This document shows, in pieces, positions 17,799-27,128 of a stretch of 64,000 nt of DNA. Source of the stretch: Dyella_A sp035685805 (GTDB taxonomy: Bacteria; Pseudomonadota; Gammaproteobacteria; Xanthomonadales; Rhodanobacteraceae); the NCBI RefSeq assembly GCF_035685805.1, contig NZ_DASSAB010000035.1, positions 53,022 to 117,021 of the forward strand, read 5' to 3'. The translations under genes and the position numbers were made by a program. A model generated the notes under the pieces. That model did no database searches. It had not been told where the DNA came from and worked only from the letters and a program-made list of their open reading frames with translations. How positions within the stretch are numbered: the first letter of the stretch is position 1; each line of letters starts with the position of its first letter.

Positions 17799-18341
17799 TT
17801 GCACGTTCCTGAAATCCACATCGAAACCGATCGCCTGATCCTGCGCCCGACCCGGGCGGAGGATTTCGAGGGCTGGGCGCAGCTGATGGGCGACGCGGAA
17901 AACTCCCGGCACATCGGTGGCCCGCAGCCGCGCGCCGTCGCCTGGCGCGGTTTTCTTTCCATGGCCGGGGCGTGGGCGATCCAGGGCTATGGCATGTTCT
18001 CGGTGATCGAACGATCCAGCGGTCGCTGGATCGGCCGGCTCGGTCCGTGGCAGCCCGAAGGCTGGCCCGGCCCCGAGGTGGGCTGGGGCCTGCTGTGTGA
18101 TGCGTGGGGCAGGGGCTATGCCACCGAAGGCTCGGCGGCAGCCATCGACTGGGCGTTTGATCACCTGGGCTGGAGCGAGGTGATCCACACCATCGCGCCG
18201 GACAACATCGCTTCGCAGGAGGTTGCCCGTCGCCTCGGCTCTTCCCTGATCGGCCCCGGCCGCCTGCCCGAGCCGTACCAGGATCTGGCGGTCGAGGTAT
18301 GGGGCCAGAGCCGCGCCGCCTGGCAACAACGTCGCGCATGA
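17799..18341 (+). CDS. GNAT-family N-acetyltransferase (RimJ/RimL-like)
   Basis: The product of 180 residues opens with IHIETDRLILRPTRAEDFEGW, the usual start of RimJ/RimL-type GNAT proteins. The acetyl-CoA-binding motif A is GWGLLCDAWGRGYATEG, followed by a helix and IAPDNIASQEVARRLGS (motif B). The substrate is unknown; relatives acetylate ribosomal proteins, amino acids or antibiotics. The TTG start at 17799 has GGGAG upstream. Its stop overlaps the ATG of the next gene by 4 bases, so the two are probably made together. Confidence 0.82.
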   Translation: MHVPEIHIETDRLILRPTRAEDFEGWAQLMGDAENSRHIGGPQPRAVAWRGFLSMAGAWAIQGYGMFSVIERSSGRWIGRLGPWQPEGWPGPEVGWGLLCDAWGRGYATEGSAAAIDWAFDHLGWSEVIHTIAPDNIASQEVARRLGSSLIGPGRLPEPYQDLAVEVWGQSRAAWQQRRA

Positions 18342-18856
18342 GCCACGTCTCGCCTGCGCTGTACGCCACGCTGGTGGACGTGGTGCCTGAGCTGCACGTG
18401 CATTGCCTTGATCCGTGGTGCCTGATCGGCAGCACGGCGGCGCTGCTGCTCGGCGCCGAGGTGAGCGTGGCCGACGTCGACGTGCTGGTGTCGCGCGAGG
18501 ACGCGGGGCGGCTGATCGCGGCGTGGGCATCCCGGCGCGAGCCGGGCCATGCGCCGATCGACAGCGACCGCTTCCGTTCGCATTTCGCGCGCTTTGCCTT
18601 CCCCGGGCTGCCGGTGGAGGTGATGGGCGCGCTGGAGCTGAACCGGGGGCAGGGCTGGGAGCCGGTCCGTCCCGGTCAGCTGACCCTGGCGGGCCTGAAC
18701 GGCCTGGCGGTGCCGGTGCCGGCGATGGCCGAACAGATCCGAATCCTCGAGAGTTTCGGCCGTGACAAGGATCTGCGTCGCGCCGCGGCGCTGCGCGCAC
18801 TCGCGCCACCGTTTCCGATGCTGCCACCGGAGCGCCCGCGCGGCGTCGATGGCTGA
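18338..18856 (+). CDS. Predicted nucleotidyltransferase-fold protein
   Basis: The product of 172 residues has an N-terminal GSTAALLLG (31-39) followed by ADVDVLV with Asp46 and Asp48. This G-S plus D-x-D arrangement is seen in the minimal nucleotidyltransferase fold (MNT, AbiEii, Rv-type). No ATP-binding tail or other domain is recognisable, and the last 30 residues are Arg/Pro-rich. The ATG overlaps the GNAT stop (ATGA). It could modify a small molecule or protein with its GNAT partner; substrate unknown. The family call rests on motif pattern only. Confidence 0.6.
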   Translation: MSHVSPALYATLVDVVPELHVHCLDPWCLIGSTAALLLGAEVSVADVDVLVSREDAGRLIAAWASRREPGHAPIDSDRFRSHFARFAFPGLPVEVMGALELNRGQGWEPVRPGQLTLAGLNGLAVPVPAMAEQIRILESFGRDKDLRRAAALRALAPPFPMLPPERPRGVDG

Positions 18857-18967
18857 ACGGCATGGCGCTGCCGTGCGTGCATCGCGATCCGCACCGTGGC
18901 GTATGCGCCGGTTCCACTCGATACTTTCCCGATGGTCGCCGCCGCGGCCGCCTGTTGACGAGATTCC

Positions 18968-21253
18968 ATGACTGCCATTCCGTTTGCCATCGCCGCCCGC
19001 CACAAGGGCTTCAACCGCGCCGAGATCGTCGATCAGAACTTCACCGAATTCGTGCAGCTGTGGCAGGGCGAGGTACTGCCCGTCGCGCCGCATGACGCTG
19101 AGCCGGTGCTGCCGGGCAGTGCGCTCGATGCGCGCGGCTTCCGCGAGCTGTTCGAATCCCAGTTGATCTCGCGCCACCTCGACCTGATGGCGCGCGTGCT
19201 GCGCGTGCAGAATAAAGTGTTCTACACGATCGGTTCGTCCGGCCACGAGGGCAACGCGATGGTGGCGCGGCTCACCCGCCATACCGATCCGGCGTTCCTG
19301 CACTACCGCTCCGGCGGCTTCATGGCCGAGCGCTTCCGCAAGCTGCCGGGCACCGATGGAAAACCGCGTGACCCGGTGATGGATTCGGCGCTGTCGTTCG
19401 CCGCCAGCAAGGACGACCCGGCCTCCGGCGGCCGCCACAAGGTGTGGGGCAGCAAGCCGCTCTGGGTGCTGCCGCAGACCTCGACCATCGCCTCGCACCT
19501 GCCCAAGGCGCTGGGCACCGCCGTGGCCATCGACCATGCACGACGCATCGGCCATACGCTGCCCATTCCCCACGACTCCATCGCGATCTGCTCGTTCGGC
19601 GATGCGTCCAGCAACCACGCCACCGCGCAGACCGCGTTCAACGCGGCGGGCTGGACCGCCTACCAGAAGCTGCCCGCGCCGGTGCTGTTCGTGTGCGAGG
19701 ACAACGGCATCGGCATCTCGGTGAAGACGCCCACCGGCTGGGTCGCCCGCAACTACCAGGCGCGTGCCGATCTTGATTACTTCTTCGCCGACGGCCTGGA
19801 TCTGGCCACCGGCTACGCCCAGGTGCAGCGTGCGGTGGAGCACTGCCGCCGCACGCGTCGACCGACCTTCCTGCACCTCAAGACCACCCGCGTGATGGGT
19901 CACGCCGGCACCGACTTCGAGATCGAGTGGCGCTCGATCGAAGAGCTGGTGTCGGTGGAATCGACCGATCCGCTGCTGCGCTCGGCGGCGATTGCGCTGG
20001 AGTCCGGCCTGTACTCGAAGGACGACCTGCTCAACCTGTACGAGGCGACGCGCAAGCACTGTTTCGAGGCGGCCGACGAGGCCGATCGCCGGCCCAAGCT
20101 GGAGCGCCTGGACGACGTGATGGCGCCGCTGGCGCCGTACAGCCCGGCCAAGGTGAAGGCCGAGGCCGAGCGCGCCGACTATGCGGACAAGCGCCTGGCC
20201 GTATTCGGTGGCGAGGCGAAGTTGCCGGAAAACCAGCCGCCGCGGCATCTGGCGATCCAGATCGGCCAGGCGCTGCACGAGGTGATGGCGAAGTACCCCG
20301 AGTCGCTGCTGTTCGGCGAGGACGTGGCGCAGAAGGGTGGCGTGTATACCGTCACCAAGGGTCTGCACAAGGCGTTCAAGAACACCCGCGTGTTCAACAC
20401 GCTGCTGGATGAAACCCTCATCCTCGGCCTGGCACAGGGCTACGCCAACATGGGCATGCTGCCGATCCCGGAGATCCAGTACCTGGCGTACTTCCACAAC
20501 GCGGCGGACCAGATCCGCGGCGAAGCATCGAGCCTGCAGTTCTTCTCCAACGACCAGTTCCGCAACCCGATGGTGATGCGCATCGCCTCGCTGGGTTACC
20601 AGAAGGGCTTCGGCGGCCATTTCCACAACGACAACTCGATCACCGCGCTGCGCGACATCCCGGGCCTGGTGGTGGGATGCGCCAGCCGCGGCGACGACGC
20701 CGCCCGCATGCTGCGCACGATGATGGCGCTGGCGAAGGTCGACGGGCGCGTGTGCGCGTTCCTCGAACCGATCGCGCTGTACATGACCAAAGACCTGTAC
20801 GAGGCCGGCGACGGCGGCTGGCAGTTCGCCTATCCCGCGCCGGGCGAGGCGATGACGCTGGGCGAGGGCCGCGTGTATGACGAGGACGCCGACGACCTGG
20901 TGGTGTTCACCTTTGGTAACGGCGTGCCGATGGCCTTGCGTGCCGCGCGAACGATCGAGGCCGAGCTGAAGTGGAAGGTGCGCGTGGTCGACCTGCGCTG
21001 GCTCGCGCCGCTCAATGACGCCTTCATCGCGGCACAGGCGAAGAGCGCGAAGCGCATCCTGGTGCTGGACGAAGGGCGCAAGAGCGCCGGCGTGGGCGAG
21101 GGTGTGATCACCGCGATCGTCGAGGCGGGCTTCGGTGCCACGCCGCTGACGCGCGTGGTCGGCGCCGACACCTTCACCCCGCTGGCCGGCGCCGCCTTGC
21201 TGGTGCTGCCTGGCGAGGCCGACGTGGTGGCCGCGGCGCGCGCGCTGGCCTGA
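18968..21253 (+). CDS. Fused E1 alpha-beta thiamine-dependent 2-oxoacid dehydrogenase
   Basis: The product of 761 residues joins an E1 alpha half (about 55-390) and an E1 beta half (about 420-761). The alpha half shows RSGGFMAERFRKLPG and a thiamine diphosphate/Mg site CSFGDASSNHATAQTAFN with EDNGIGIS. The beta half shows LLFGEDVAQKGGVYTVTKGL, VFNTLLDETLILGLAQGYA and GFGGHFHNDNS. It is closest to branched-chain 2-oxoacid or acetoin-type E1. No E2 or E3 gene lies beside it, so the partner complex is uncertain. A following diguanylate cyclase gene is convergent, 15 bases away. Confidence 0.85.
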   Translation: MTAIPFAIAARHKGFNRAEIVDQNFTEFVQLWQGEVLPVAPHDAEPVLPGSALDARGFRELFESQLISRHLDLMARVLRVQNKVFYTIGSSGHEGNAMVARLTRHTDPAFLHYRSGGFMAERFRKLPGTDGKPRDPVMDSALSFAASKDDPASGGRHKVWGSKPLWVLPQTSTIASHLPKALGTAVAIDHARRIGHTLPIPHDSIAICSFGDASSNHATAQTAFNAAGWTAYQKLPAPVLFVCEDNGIGISVKTPTGWVARNYQARADLDYFFADGLDLATGYAQVQRAVEHCRRTRRPTFLHLKTTRVMGHAGTDFEIEWRSIEELVSVESTDPLLRSAAIALESGLYSKDDLLNLYEATRKHCFEAADEADRRPKLERLDDVMAPLAPYSPAKVKAEAERADYADKRLAVFGGEAKLPENQPPRHLAIQIGQALHEVMAKYPESLLFGEDVAQKGGVYTVTKGLHKAFKNTRVFNTLLDETLILGLAQGYANMGMLPIPEIQYLAYFHNAADQIRGEASSLQFFSNDQFRNPMVMRIASLGYQKGFGGHFHNDNSITALRDIPGLVVGCASRGDDAARMLRTMMALAKVDGRVCAFLEPIALYMTKDLYEAGDGGWQFAYPAPGEAMTLGEGRVYDEDADDLVVFTFGNGVPMALRAARTIEAELKWKVRVVDLRWLAPLNDAFIAAQAKSAKRILVLDEGRKSAGVGEGVITAIVEAGFGATPLTRVVGADTFTPLAGAALLVLPGEADVVAAARALA

Positions 21254-21268
21254 GCCGCGCGGCCCCGG

Positions 21269-23014
21269 CTAGGAGGAGCGTCGCGGTGTGCGCGCGACGC
21301 TGCCCGGTCGCGGCGGTGCCTCCGGCTGGCCCGGACGTGGCTCCAGGCAGACGCGATTGCGACCGGCCAGCTTCGCCGCGTACATCGCCTGGTCGGCGCG
21401 CGCGATCAGGCTGTCGATCGAGTCGTCGCTGCGGCGGATGCCTACGCCGATGCTTACGCTGAGCATCAGGTTCTCGCCGTCGACGGGGATCTCCAGCCGG
21501 TTCACCCGGCGGCACAGGCGCGTGGCGATCTGCATGGATTCCGCCTCGCCGGCACCATCGAGCAGCGCCACGAATTCCTCGCCGCCGTAGCGCCCGAGCA
21601 GGTCCACCGGGCGCAGCTCCTGGCGTAACGCGTCGGCCACGGCTACCAGCGCGTGATCGCCAGCGGCGTGGCCGAGGCGATCATTGAGACGCTTGAAGTA
21701 GTCCAGGTCCAGGAACAGCAGCGACTGCGGACGCGCCGGGTCGCTCATGGCCTGGATCGCCGCCTCGCTCCAGGCGCGGCGGTTGAACACCTGGGTCAGC
21801 GAGTCGCGGTCGGCCAGTACGCGTACTTCGTCGCGATCGCGGCGGATCATCAGCGCTCGGTCGGCGAGGCCGAACGACAGCACGATCGCCTCGAACGCGC
21901 CGACCACCAGCCCGGCGTCGTTGAGCCAGTCCAGCGCCGCGAGCGCGCCGCTGATCTGGGCGCTGCGCATGGCGGTCAGCGCCAGCAGCGGCGTCCAGCC
22001 GGCGAGAAAGAACCACGCGTGCCGCGAGCCGCGCGCCGCAGCGAGCACCGAAGCGACCAGCAGCAGGACCGTGCCCAGCGTCAGCAGCGGGTTCACCAGC
22101 AACTGGCCGACGTTCTCCAGCGGCGGCCACTGGCTGCAGCGCATCAGCACCACCGCCACCATGCCCACCGCCAGCGCCAGCACCGGCACCCGCAGCAGCG
22201 GCGCATACCGCTGAAGTTCGCAGAAGCGGATCATGAACATCGAGGCGAACGCCACGGACAGGGCCACCGCCGCCGTGTTCACGGTGGTGGACAGCCCGCT
22301 CAGCCAGTCCATCTCCAGCGGGTGATAGACGAACCCGGTCTGGATCCCCTGCATCAGCGCGTAGCAAAGGACGTAGCCGGCGTACCAGGCAAAGGTCACG
22401 TCGCGCAGCAGCACCGAAAAGCACAGCGTCATCAGCGCCATCGCCAGCAGCACGGTCAGGCTGGCGGTGGCGAACACGAGCCAGTGCGAATCGCGCTGCA
22501 GGTAGTGGCTCCAGTTCTGCAGCCGGAACGCCACCGGAGCGGCGGCGCGGGCCGAGGGTTCGAACTTCAACAGGATCGGCGCCGACGCCGGCACCTCCGT
22601 GCGCAGCAGGAAAGCCAGCCGCCCGTGGCCGTGCACGGCGGCCCGGAAATCATCCAGCGCGAGTGAAACTTTCGGTCCGTTCTGGTCGTAGAGGGTCACC
22701 GTTCCCACCGGCGGTGGATAAACGCTCAACACCCGCGCCTCCTCCACCCAGGGCGGCTGCGGCGCCAGCACGATCCAGGTGCCCAGCGGCCCGTGCGGGA
22801 AACGCCGCAGCAGGTCCGGATCAAATCGCTGCAGGGCGTTCTGGCGGTACTCCGCCAGCACCTGGGCCGGCGTGTCGCCGTCGCGGACGTCCCGCCACGC
22901 GCCGCTCATCGGCATGGCGGCGTGCACCGTGCCGATCCACAGCAACATCAGCAGGCACAACGCACGCGCCATCAGGCGATTGCGCTGCCGGTGGCCGGAA
23001 CCGGGCCAATGCAT
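21269..23014 (-). CDS. 7TM-DISM diguanylate cyclase
   Basis: The product of 581 residues has a signal peptide (about 1-33, ending GTVHA), a periplasmic beta-rich 7TMR-DISM-type domain (about 34-180, LGTWIVLAP and WSHYLQRDSHW), seven hydrophobic helices (about 185-380), then a GGDEF domain (DSLTQVFNRRAW, DLDYFKRLNDRLGH, RYGGEEFVALL). The periplasmic part probably senses a ligand and sets c-di-GMP synthesis. The ATG at 23014 is supported by GGGGAGG eight bases upstream. The tail is Pro/Arg-rich. Confidence 0.9.
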   Translation of the reverse strand: MHWPGSGHRQRNRLMARALCLLMLLWIGTVHAAMPMSGAWRDVRDGDTPAQVLAEYRQNALQRFDPDLLRRFPHGPLGTWIVLAPQPPWVEEARVLSVYPPPVGTVTLYDQNGPKVSLALDDFRAAVHGHGRLAFLLRTEVPASAPILLKFEPSARAAAPVAFRLQNWSHYLQRDSHWLVFATASLTVLLAMALMTLCFSVLLRDVTFAWYAGYVLCYALMQGIQTGFVYHPLEMDWLSGLSTTVNTAAVALSVAFASMFMIRFCELQRYAPLLRVPVLALAVGMVAVVLMRCSQWPPLENVGQLLVNPLLTLGTVLLLVASVLAAARGSRHAWFFLAGWTPLLALTAMRSAQISGALAALDWLNDAGLVVGAFEAIVLSFGLADRALMIRRDRDEVRVLADRDSLTQVFNRRAWSEAAIQAMSDPARPQSLLFLDLDYFKRLNDRLGHAAGDHALVAVADALRQELRPVDLLGRYGGEEFVALLDGAGEAESMQIATRLCRRVNRLEIPVDGENLMLSVSIGVGIRRSDDSIDSLIARADQAMYAAKLAGRNRVCLEPRPGQPEAPPRPGSVARTPRRSS

Positions 23015-23333
23015 GTTCTCTACCTCCCCCTGGTTGCCGATGCCGAAGGCGGGACGGCACCATGCCGTCCACTACGCAGCAGCATCTCCTCCCTCCGGAG
23101 GTGCCCAGCCAGTGCCGGGGAAACGTCCGCGTGAGGCCACGCACCGACGACCGCCGCAGGCGGGTACGGCGCGTGCCACCCGAGCTCGCAAGCACATGCC
23201 GTGCCATCGCTGTCATCACCGGAGCCGAGGGCGGTGGTCGCTGCGGTCACGCGATCTTTCCGGGAGCACGTTCACGCTGTCGGTCGATCCGCCCCGCGGA
23301 CGGATCCCTTTCCACTACCGACAGGAGCACGCC
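23015..23333. other. Intergenic stretch between divergent genes
   Basis: These 319 bases separate the diguanylate cyclase and FMN reductase genes. I see only the two ribosome-binding sites at the ends (GGGGAGG on minus, ACAGGAGC on plus); short frames here show no recognisable protein. Two promoters are expected but none is convincing. Confidence 0.5.
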
Positions 23334-23894
23334 GTGGCCACGCATTCGATAGCCGTACTGGTCGGCAGCCTGCGCGAGGCGTCGATCAATCGCCGGCTGG
23401 CGCGGGCAGTACAGAAGCTGGCGCCGGACGACCTGCGCTTCGAGTTCATCGAGATCGGCTCGCTGCCGCTGTACAACCAGGATTTCGACAGCGACTACCC
23501 GGCCGAATGCACGGCGCTGAAGTCGCGCATCGAGGCGGCGGACGCGCTGCTGTTCGTCACGCCCGAGTACAACCGCTCGATCCCCGGCGTGCTGAAGAAC
23601 GCCATCGATATCGCCTCGCGCCCGTGGGGCACCAATTCCTTCGCCGGCAAGCCGGGTGCGGTGATAGGAGCCTCGATCGGTGCGACCGGCAGTGCGCTGG
23701 CGCAGCAGCACCTGCGCAACGTGCTGGCTTATCTCGACGTGGCCGTGCTGGCGCAGCCGGAGGTGTTCGTGCAGTTCAAGAGCGATGACCTGATCGACGC
23801 CGAAGGAAACGTCGCCAGCGACGACACGCGCAAATTCCTGCAGGACTTCGTCGATCGCCTTGCCGCATGGATCCGCCTGCAGCGCACGGATTGA
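23334..23894 (+). CDS. NAD(P)H-dependent FMN reductase / quinone reductase-like flavoprotein
   Basis: The product of 186 residues has a flavodoxin-like fold. GSLREASINRRLARA near the N-terminus binds the FMN phosphate, and TPEYNRSIPGVLKNAID is the family signature. Relatives reduce FMN, quinones, azo dyes or chromate with NADPH. The GTG start at 23334 has ACAGGAG eight bases upstream and sits directly before the conserved IAVLVGS strand. Convergent with ppk1, 34 bases away. Confidence 0.9.
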   Translation: MATHSIAVLVGSLREASINRRLARAVQKLAPDDLRFEFIEIGSLPLYNQDFDSDYPAECTALKSRIEAADALLFVTPEYNRSIPGVLKNAIDIASRPWGTNSFAGKPGAVIGASIGATGSALAQQHLRNVLAYLDVAVLAQPEVFVQFKSDDLIDAEGNVASDDTRKFLQDFVDRLAAWIRLQRTD

Positions 23895-23928
23895 GCCCGC
23901 TCACCAGCGCGTACGCGCGCCCGGCAAC

Positions 23929-26103
23929 TCAGCCGCCGGATGCGGCCGCTGTGCCGCAGAGCTTGTCGAGCAGCTGGTTCTGCACGTTGCGCACGTTCTG
24001 GCCGGGGGAGGGCTGGGCGCGCACGTAACTGCCGTCCGCCTGCAGGATCGCCGCGCTGGCGTTGTCGGCCAGGTACATCTCCAGCTCTCGCCTGACGCGC
24101 TGGATCAGCTTCTTGCCCTCGATCGGGAAGCCGGTTTCCACGCGGCGGTCCAGATTGCGCTCCATCAGGTCGGCGCTGGCCAGATACATGATGTCGTCGC
24201 CGTCGTTGGCAAACCAGTAGACGCGGCTGTGCTCCAGGAAGCGCCCGATGATCGAACGCACGCGGATGTTGTGCGACACCCCCGGCACACCCGGACGCAG
24301 GCAGCACATGCCGCGCACGATCAGGTCGATCTTCACCCCCGCCATGCTGGCCTTGTAAAGCGCGCGGATCACCCGCGCGTCGGTCACCGCATTGACCTTG
24401 ATGATGATCTGCCCGGAGCGGCCGGCTTCGGCATGGGCGGTTTCCCGGGCAATCAGGTCGAGCAGGCTTTTCTTCAGCGTGAACGGTGCATGCAGCAGCT
24501 TCTTCATCGGCTGCACCTTGCCCATGCCGGTGAGCTGGCTGAACAGCTTGTGCACGTCCTCGCACAGCACCGGATCGGAGGTGAGCAGGCTGTAGTCGGT
24601 GTAAAGGCGCGCGTTGCCGGTGTGGTAGTTGCCGGTGCCCAGGTGGGCGTAGCGCACCAGCTCGGTGCCCTCGCGGCGCTGGATCAGCATCAGCTTGGCG
24701 TGCGTCTTCACCCCGACCACGCCGTAGATCACCATCGCGCCGGCCTGCTGCAGGCGCGCGGCGAGCGACAGGTTCGATTCCTCGTCGAAGCGCGCGCGCA
24801 GCTCGATCACTGCGGTGACCTCCTTGCCGGCACGCGCCGCATCGACCAGCGACTCGACGATCTCCGAGGTGGCGCCGCTGCGGTACAGGGTCTGCTTGAT
24901 CGCCAGCACCGCCGGGTCTTTGGCCGCCTGGCGCAGCATGTCCACTACCGGGGTGAACGACTCGTACGGATGCAGCAGCAGCACGTCCTGCCGGCCGATG
25001 CTGGCGAAGATGTCGTCGGACTTCTTCAGCGCCTTGGGAATCGACGGCGTGAACGGCTTGTACTGCAGGTGCGGGAAGCCGGCCTTGCTGGCCACCCCGA
25101 ACAGCCGCGACAGGTTCACCGCCCCGTTCACCTCGTAGAGCTCCGGTGCGGACAGGCCGAACTGCTTGAGCAGGTAGTCGGTCAGCAGTTTCGGGCAGTT
25201 GTCGGCCACCTCCAGCCGCACGGCATCGCCGAAGCGGCGGGTGTAGAGGCCGCCTCGCAGGGCGCGGGCGAGGTCGTCGACATCTTCGGGGTCGATCGCG
25301 AGATCCGCATTGCGGGTCAGGCGGAACTGGTAGCAGCCGTGCACCTGCATGCCGGGGAACAGCTCGTCGACGTGGGCGTGGATCACCGACGACAGCAGCA
25401 CCTGGTTTTCGCCGCCGTCGCAGATATCGTCCGGCAGGCGCATCAGCCGCGGCAGTACGCGGGGCGCCGGCACGATCGCCAGGCCCGAATCGCGCCCGAA
25501 CGCATCCACCCCTTCCAGCTGCACGATGAAGTTGAGGCTCTTGTTCACCAGCAGCGGAAACGGATGGGTCGGATCGAGCCCGATCGGCGTGACCAGCGGC
25601 GCAACCTCGTGGCGGAAGTAGCGGCGCACCCACTGCTTCTGTTTCAGCGTCCATTCGTTGCGGCGGATGATGCGGATCTGCTGCGCCGCCAGCTCCGGCA
25701 GGATGCGGTCGTTGAGAATCGCGTACTGGCGCTCGATCTGCTGATGCGCGATTTCGCTGATCATTGCCAGTGCCTGCTTCGGCGGGATTCCGTCAGGCCC
25801 CACCAGCTCGTGGTCGAACGCGATCTGGTCCTTCAATCCGGCCACGCGGATCTCGAAGAACTCGTCCAGGTTGCTGGAGAAGATCAGCAGGAACTTCAGC
25901 CGCTCCTGCAGCGGCGTGCTCTCGTCCAGCGCCTGGTCGAGCACGCGGATGTTGAACTGCAGCTGCGAGAGCTCCCGATGGATGTACAGCGCGGGATCGG
26001 CCAGATCCACCGGGGCCGGGCCGGTGCCTGCCGCCGCCGGGCGTGCCGGCGGGCTGGAGAGGGCCGCATCGGTGGACGGGGTGGAAAATTTACGCGGGGT
26101 CAT
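23929..26103 (-). CDS. ppk1: Polyphosphate kinase 1
   Basis: It reversibly polymerises ATP gamma-phosphate into inorganic polyphosphate, at the inner membrane. The product has 724 residues: an N-terminal domain (RELSQLQFNIRVLDQA, NLDEFFEIR), a head domain and two phospholipase D-like C-terminal domains. The autophosphorylated histidine is His468 (GVKTHAKLMLI), and the second conserved histidine is His625 (GRFLEHSRVYWF). The first 35 residues are a poorly conserved Pro/Ala-rich extension. It is divergent from the BAX-inhibitor gene; no ppx is beside it. Confidence 0.96.
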   Translation of the reverse strand: MTPRKFSTPSTDAALSSPPARPAAAGTGPAPVDLADPALYIHRELSQLQFNIRVLDQALDESTPLQERLKFLLIFSSNLDEFFEIRVAGLKDQIAFDHELVGPDGIPPKQALAMISEIAHQQIERQYAILNDRILPELAAQQIRIIRRNEWTLKQKQWVRRYFRHEVAPLVTPIGLDPTHPFPLLVNKSLNFIVQLEGVDAFGRDSGLAIVPAPRVLPRLMRLPDDICDGGENQVLLSSVIHAHVDELFPGMQVHGCYQFRLTRNADLAIDPEDVDDLARALRGGLYTRRFGDAVRLEVADNCPKLLTDYLLKQFGLSAPELYEVNGAVNLSRLFGVASKAGFPHLQYKPFTPSIPKALKKSDDIFASIGRQDVLLLHPYESFTPVVDMLRQAAKDPAVLAIKQTLYRSGATSEIVESLVDAARAGKEVTAVIELRARFDEESNLSLAARLQQAGAMVIYGVVGVKTHAKLMLIQRREGTELVRYAHLGTGNYHTGNARLYTDYSLLTSDPVLCEDVHKLFSQLTGMGKVQPMKKLLHAPFTLKKSLLDLIARETAHAEAGRSGQIIIKVNAVTDARVIRALYKASMAGVKIDLIVRGMCCLRPGVPGVSHNIRVRSIIGRFLEHSRVYWFANDGDDIMYLASADLMERNLDRRVETGFPIEGKKLIQRVRRELEMYLADNASAAILQADGSYVRAQPSPGQNVRNVQNQLLDKLCGTAAASGG

Positions 26104-26308
26104 CGTCGGCTCGGTCGGTGTGGCAGCGGGCGCGCGCGGGGGAGGGCGTCATCGTTCGGACATATTGCGACAGGCAGTTGACGTGCACGTGACAGCGCGC
26201 CTCGGCGGTCCGTGCGGCAAGCGTACTCGCCGTGGCGTTGCCCGCGGTACCATGGGCCGGAGCTGGCCGCGCATGGCGCGCGCGCCACCGCCTTGCGAGG
26301 AGTTGTCC

Positions 26309-27064
26309 ATGCGATCGAGCAATCCTGTCCTGCAGCAGAAAACGTTCCAGGGACCGTTCGCGGTCGGTGAGCGGATGACCATGAACGGCACCATCGCCAA
26401 GACCGGCCTGTTGCTGCTGCTGGCCGTGGTTACCGGCAGCTGGACCTGGAACCGCTTCGCCGAGGCCGCGGCCGGCGGCGACATGCAGGCCGCGCTCGCT
26501 GCAGTCTCGCCGTTTCTCTGGGGCGGTCTGCTGGTCGGCTTTGCGCTGGCGATGGTGTCGAGTTTCGCGCCGCGCTGGGCTGGAGTCACGGCGCCGCTGT
26601 ACGCCCTTGCCGAGGGATTTGCGCTGGGTGGCATCTCCGCGTTCATGGAGCTGCGTTTTCCCGGCATCGTGCTGCAGGCGATCATGCTCACGGTGGGCGT
26701 GCTGGCGGCGATGCTGCTGCTCTACCGCACCGGCGTGATCAAGGTGACCGACAAGTTCCGCATGGGCGTGGTGGCAGCCACCGGCGGCATCGCGCTGCTT
26801 TACCTAGTCGATATCGGCCTGCGCGCATTCACCAGCATCCAGGTTCCTTTCATCCATGAAAGCGGCGCGATGGGCATCGGCTTCAGCGTGCTGGTGGTGG
26901 GTCTGGCGGCGCTCAACCTGGTGCTCGATTTCGACATGATCGAACGCGGCGCCGCGCAGGGTGCGCCCAAGTACATGGAATGGTTCGGCGCGTTCGCGCT
27001 GATGGTCACGCTGGTGTGGCTTTACATGGAAATCCTGCGCCTGCTGTCCAAGGCGCGTCGCTGA
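26309..27064 (+). CDS. BAX inhibitor-1/YccA-type membrane protein
   Basis: The product of 251 residues has about seven hydrophobic helices and matches the bacterial BAX-inhibitor subgroup that begins SNPVLQQKTF and carries TMNGTIAKTG; DFDMIERGAAQGAPKYMEW near the end is a family signature. Function in bacteria is unsettled; eukaryotic members leak calcium. The ATG at 26309 has GCGAGGAG upstream. A strong terminator follows. Confidence 0.88.
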   Translation: MRSSNPVLQQKTFQGPFAVGERMTMNGTIAKTGLLLLLAVVTGSWTWNRFAEAAAGGDMQAALAAVSPFLWGGLLVGFALAMVSSFAPRWAGVTAPLYALAEGFALGGISAFMELRFPGIVLQAIMLTVGVLAAMLLLYRTGVIKVTDKFRMGVVAATGGIALLYLVDIGLRAFTSIQVPFIHESGAMGIGFSVLVVGLAALNLVLDFDMIERGAAQGAPKYMEWFGAFALMVTLVWLYMEILRLLSKARR

Positions 27065-27085
27065 AAACAGTGATTCCATGACGCG

Positions 27086-27111
27086 AAAGGCCGGCAGCAT
27101 GCCGGCCTTTT
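27086..27111. terminator. Bidirectional Rho-independent terminator
   Basis: AAAGGCCGGC pairs with GCCGGCCTTT around a 5-base loop, with T residues on both strands. It lies between the convergent BAX-inhibitor gene and murB. Confidence 0.85.
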
Positions 27112-27128
27112 CGTTTCTGCCGGGTTGA

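Noticed and set aside
16413..18917. 834-codon minus-strand frame over gcdH and the GNAT gene
   Set aside because: Runs through the REP-like repeat and two clear plus-strand genes; no recognisable protein.
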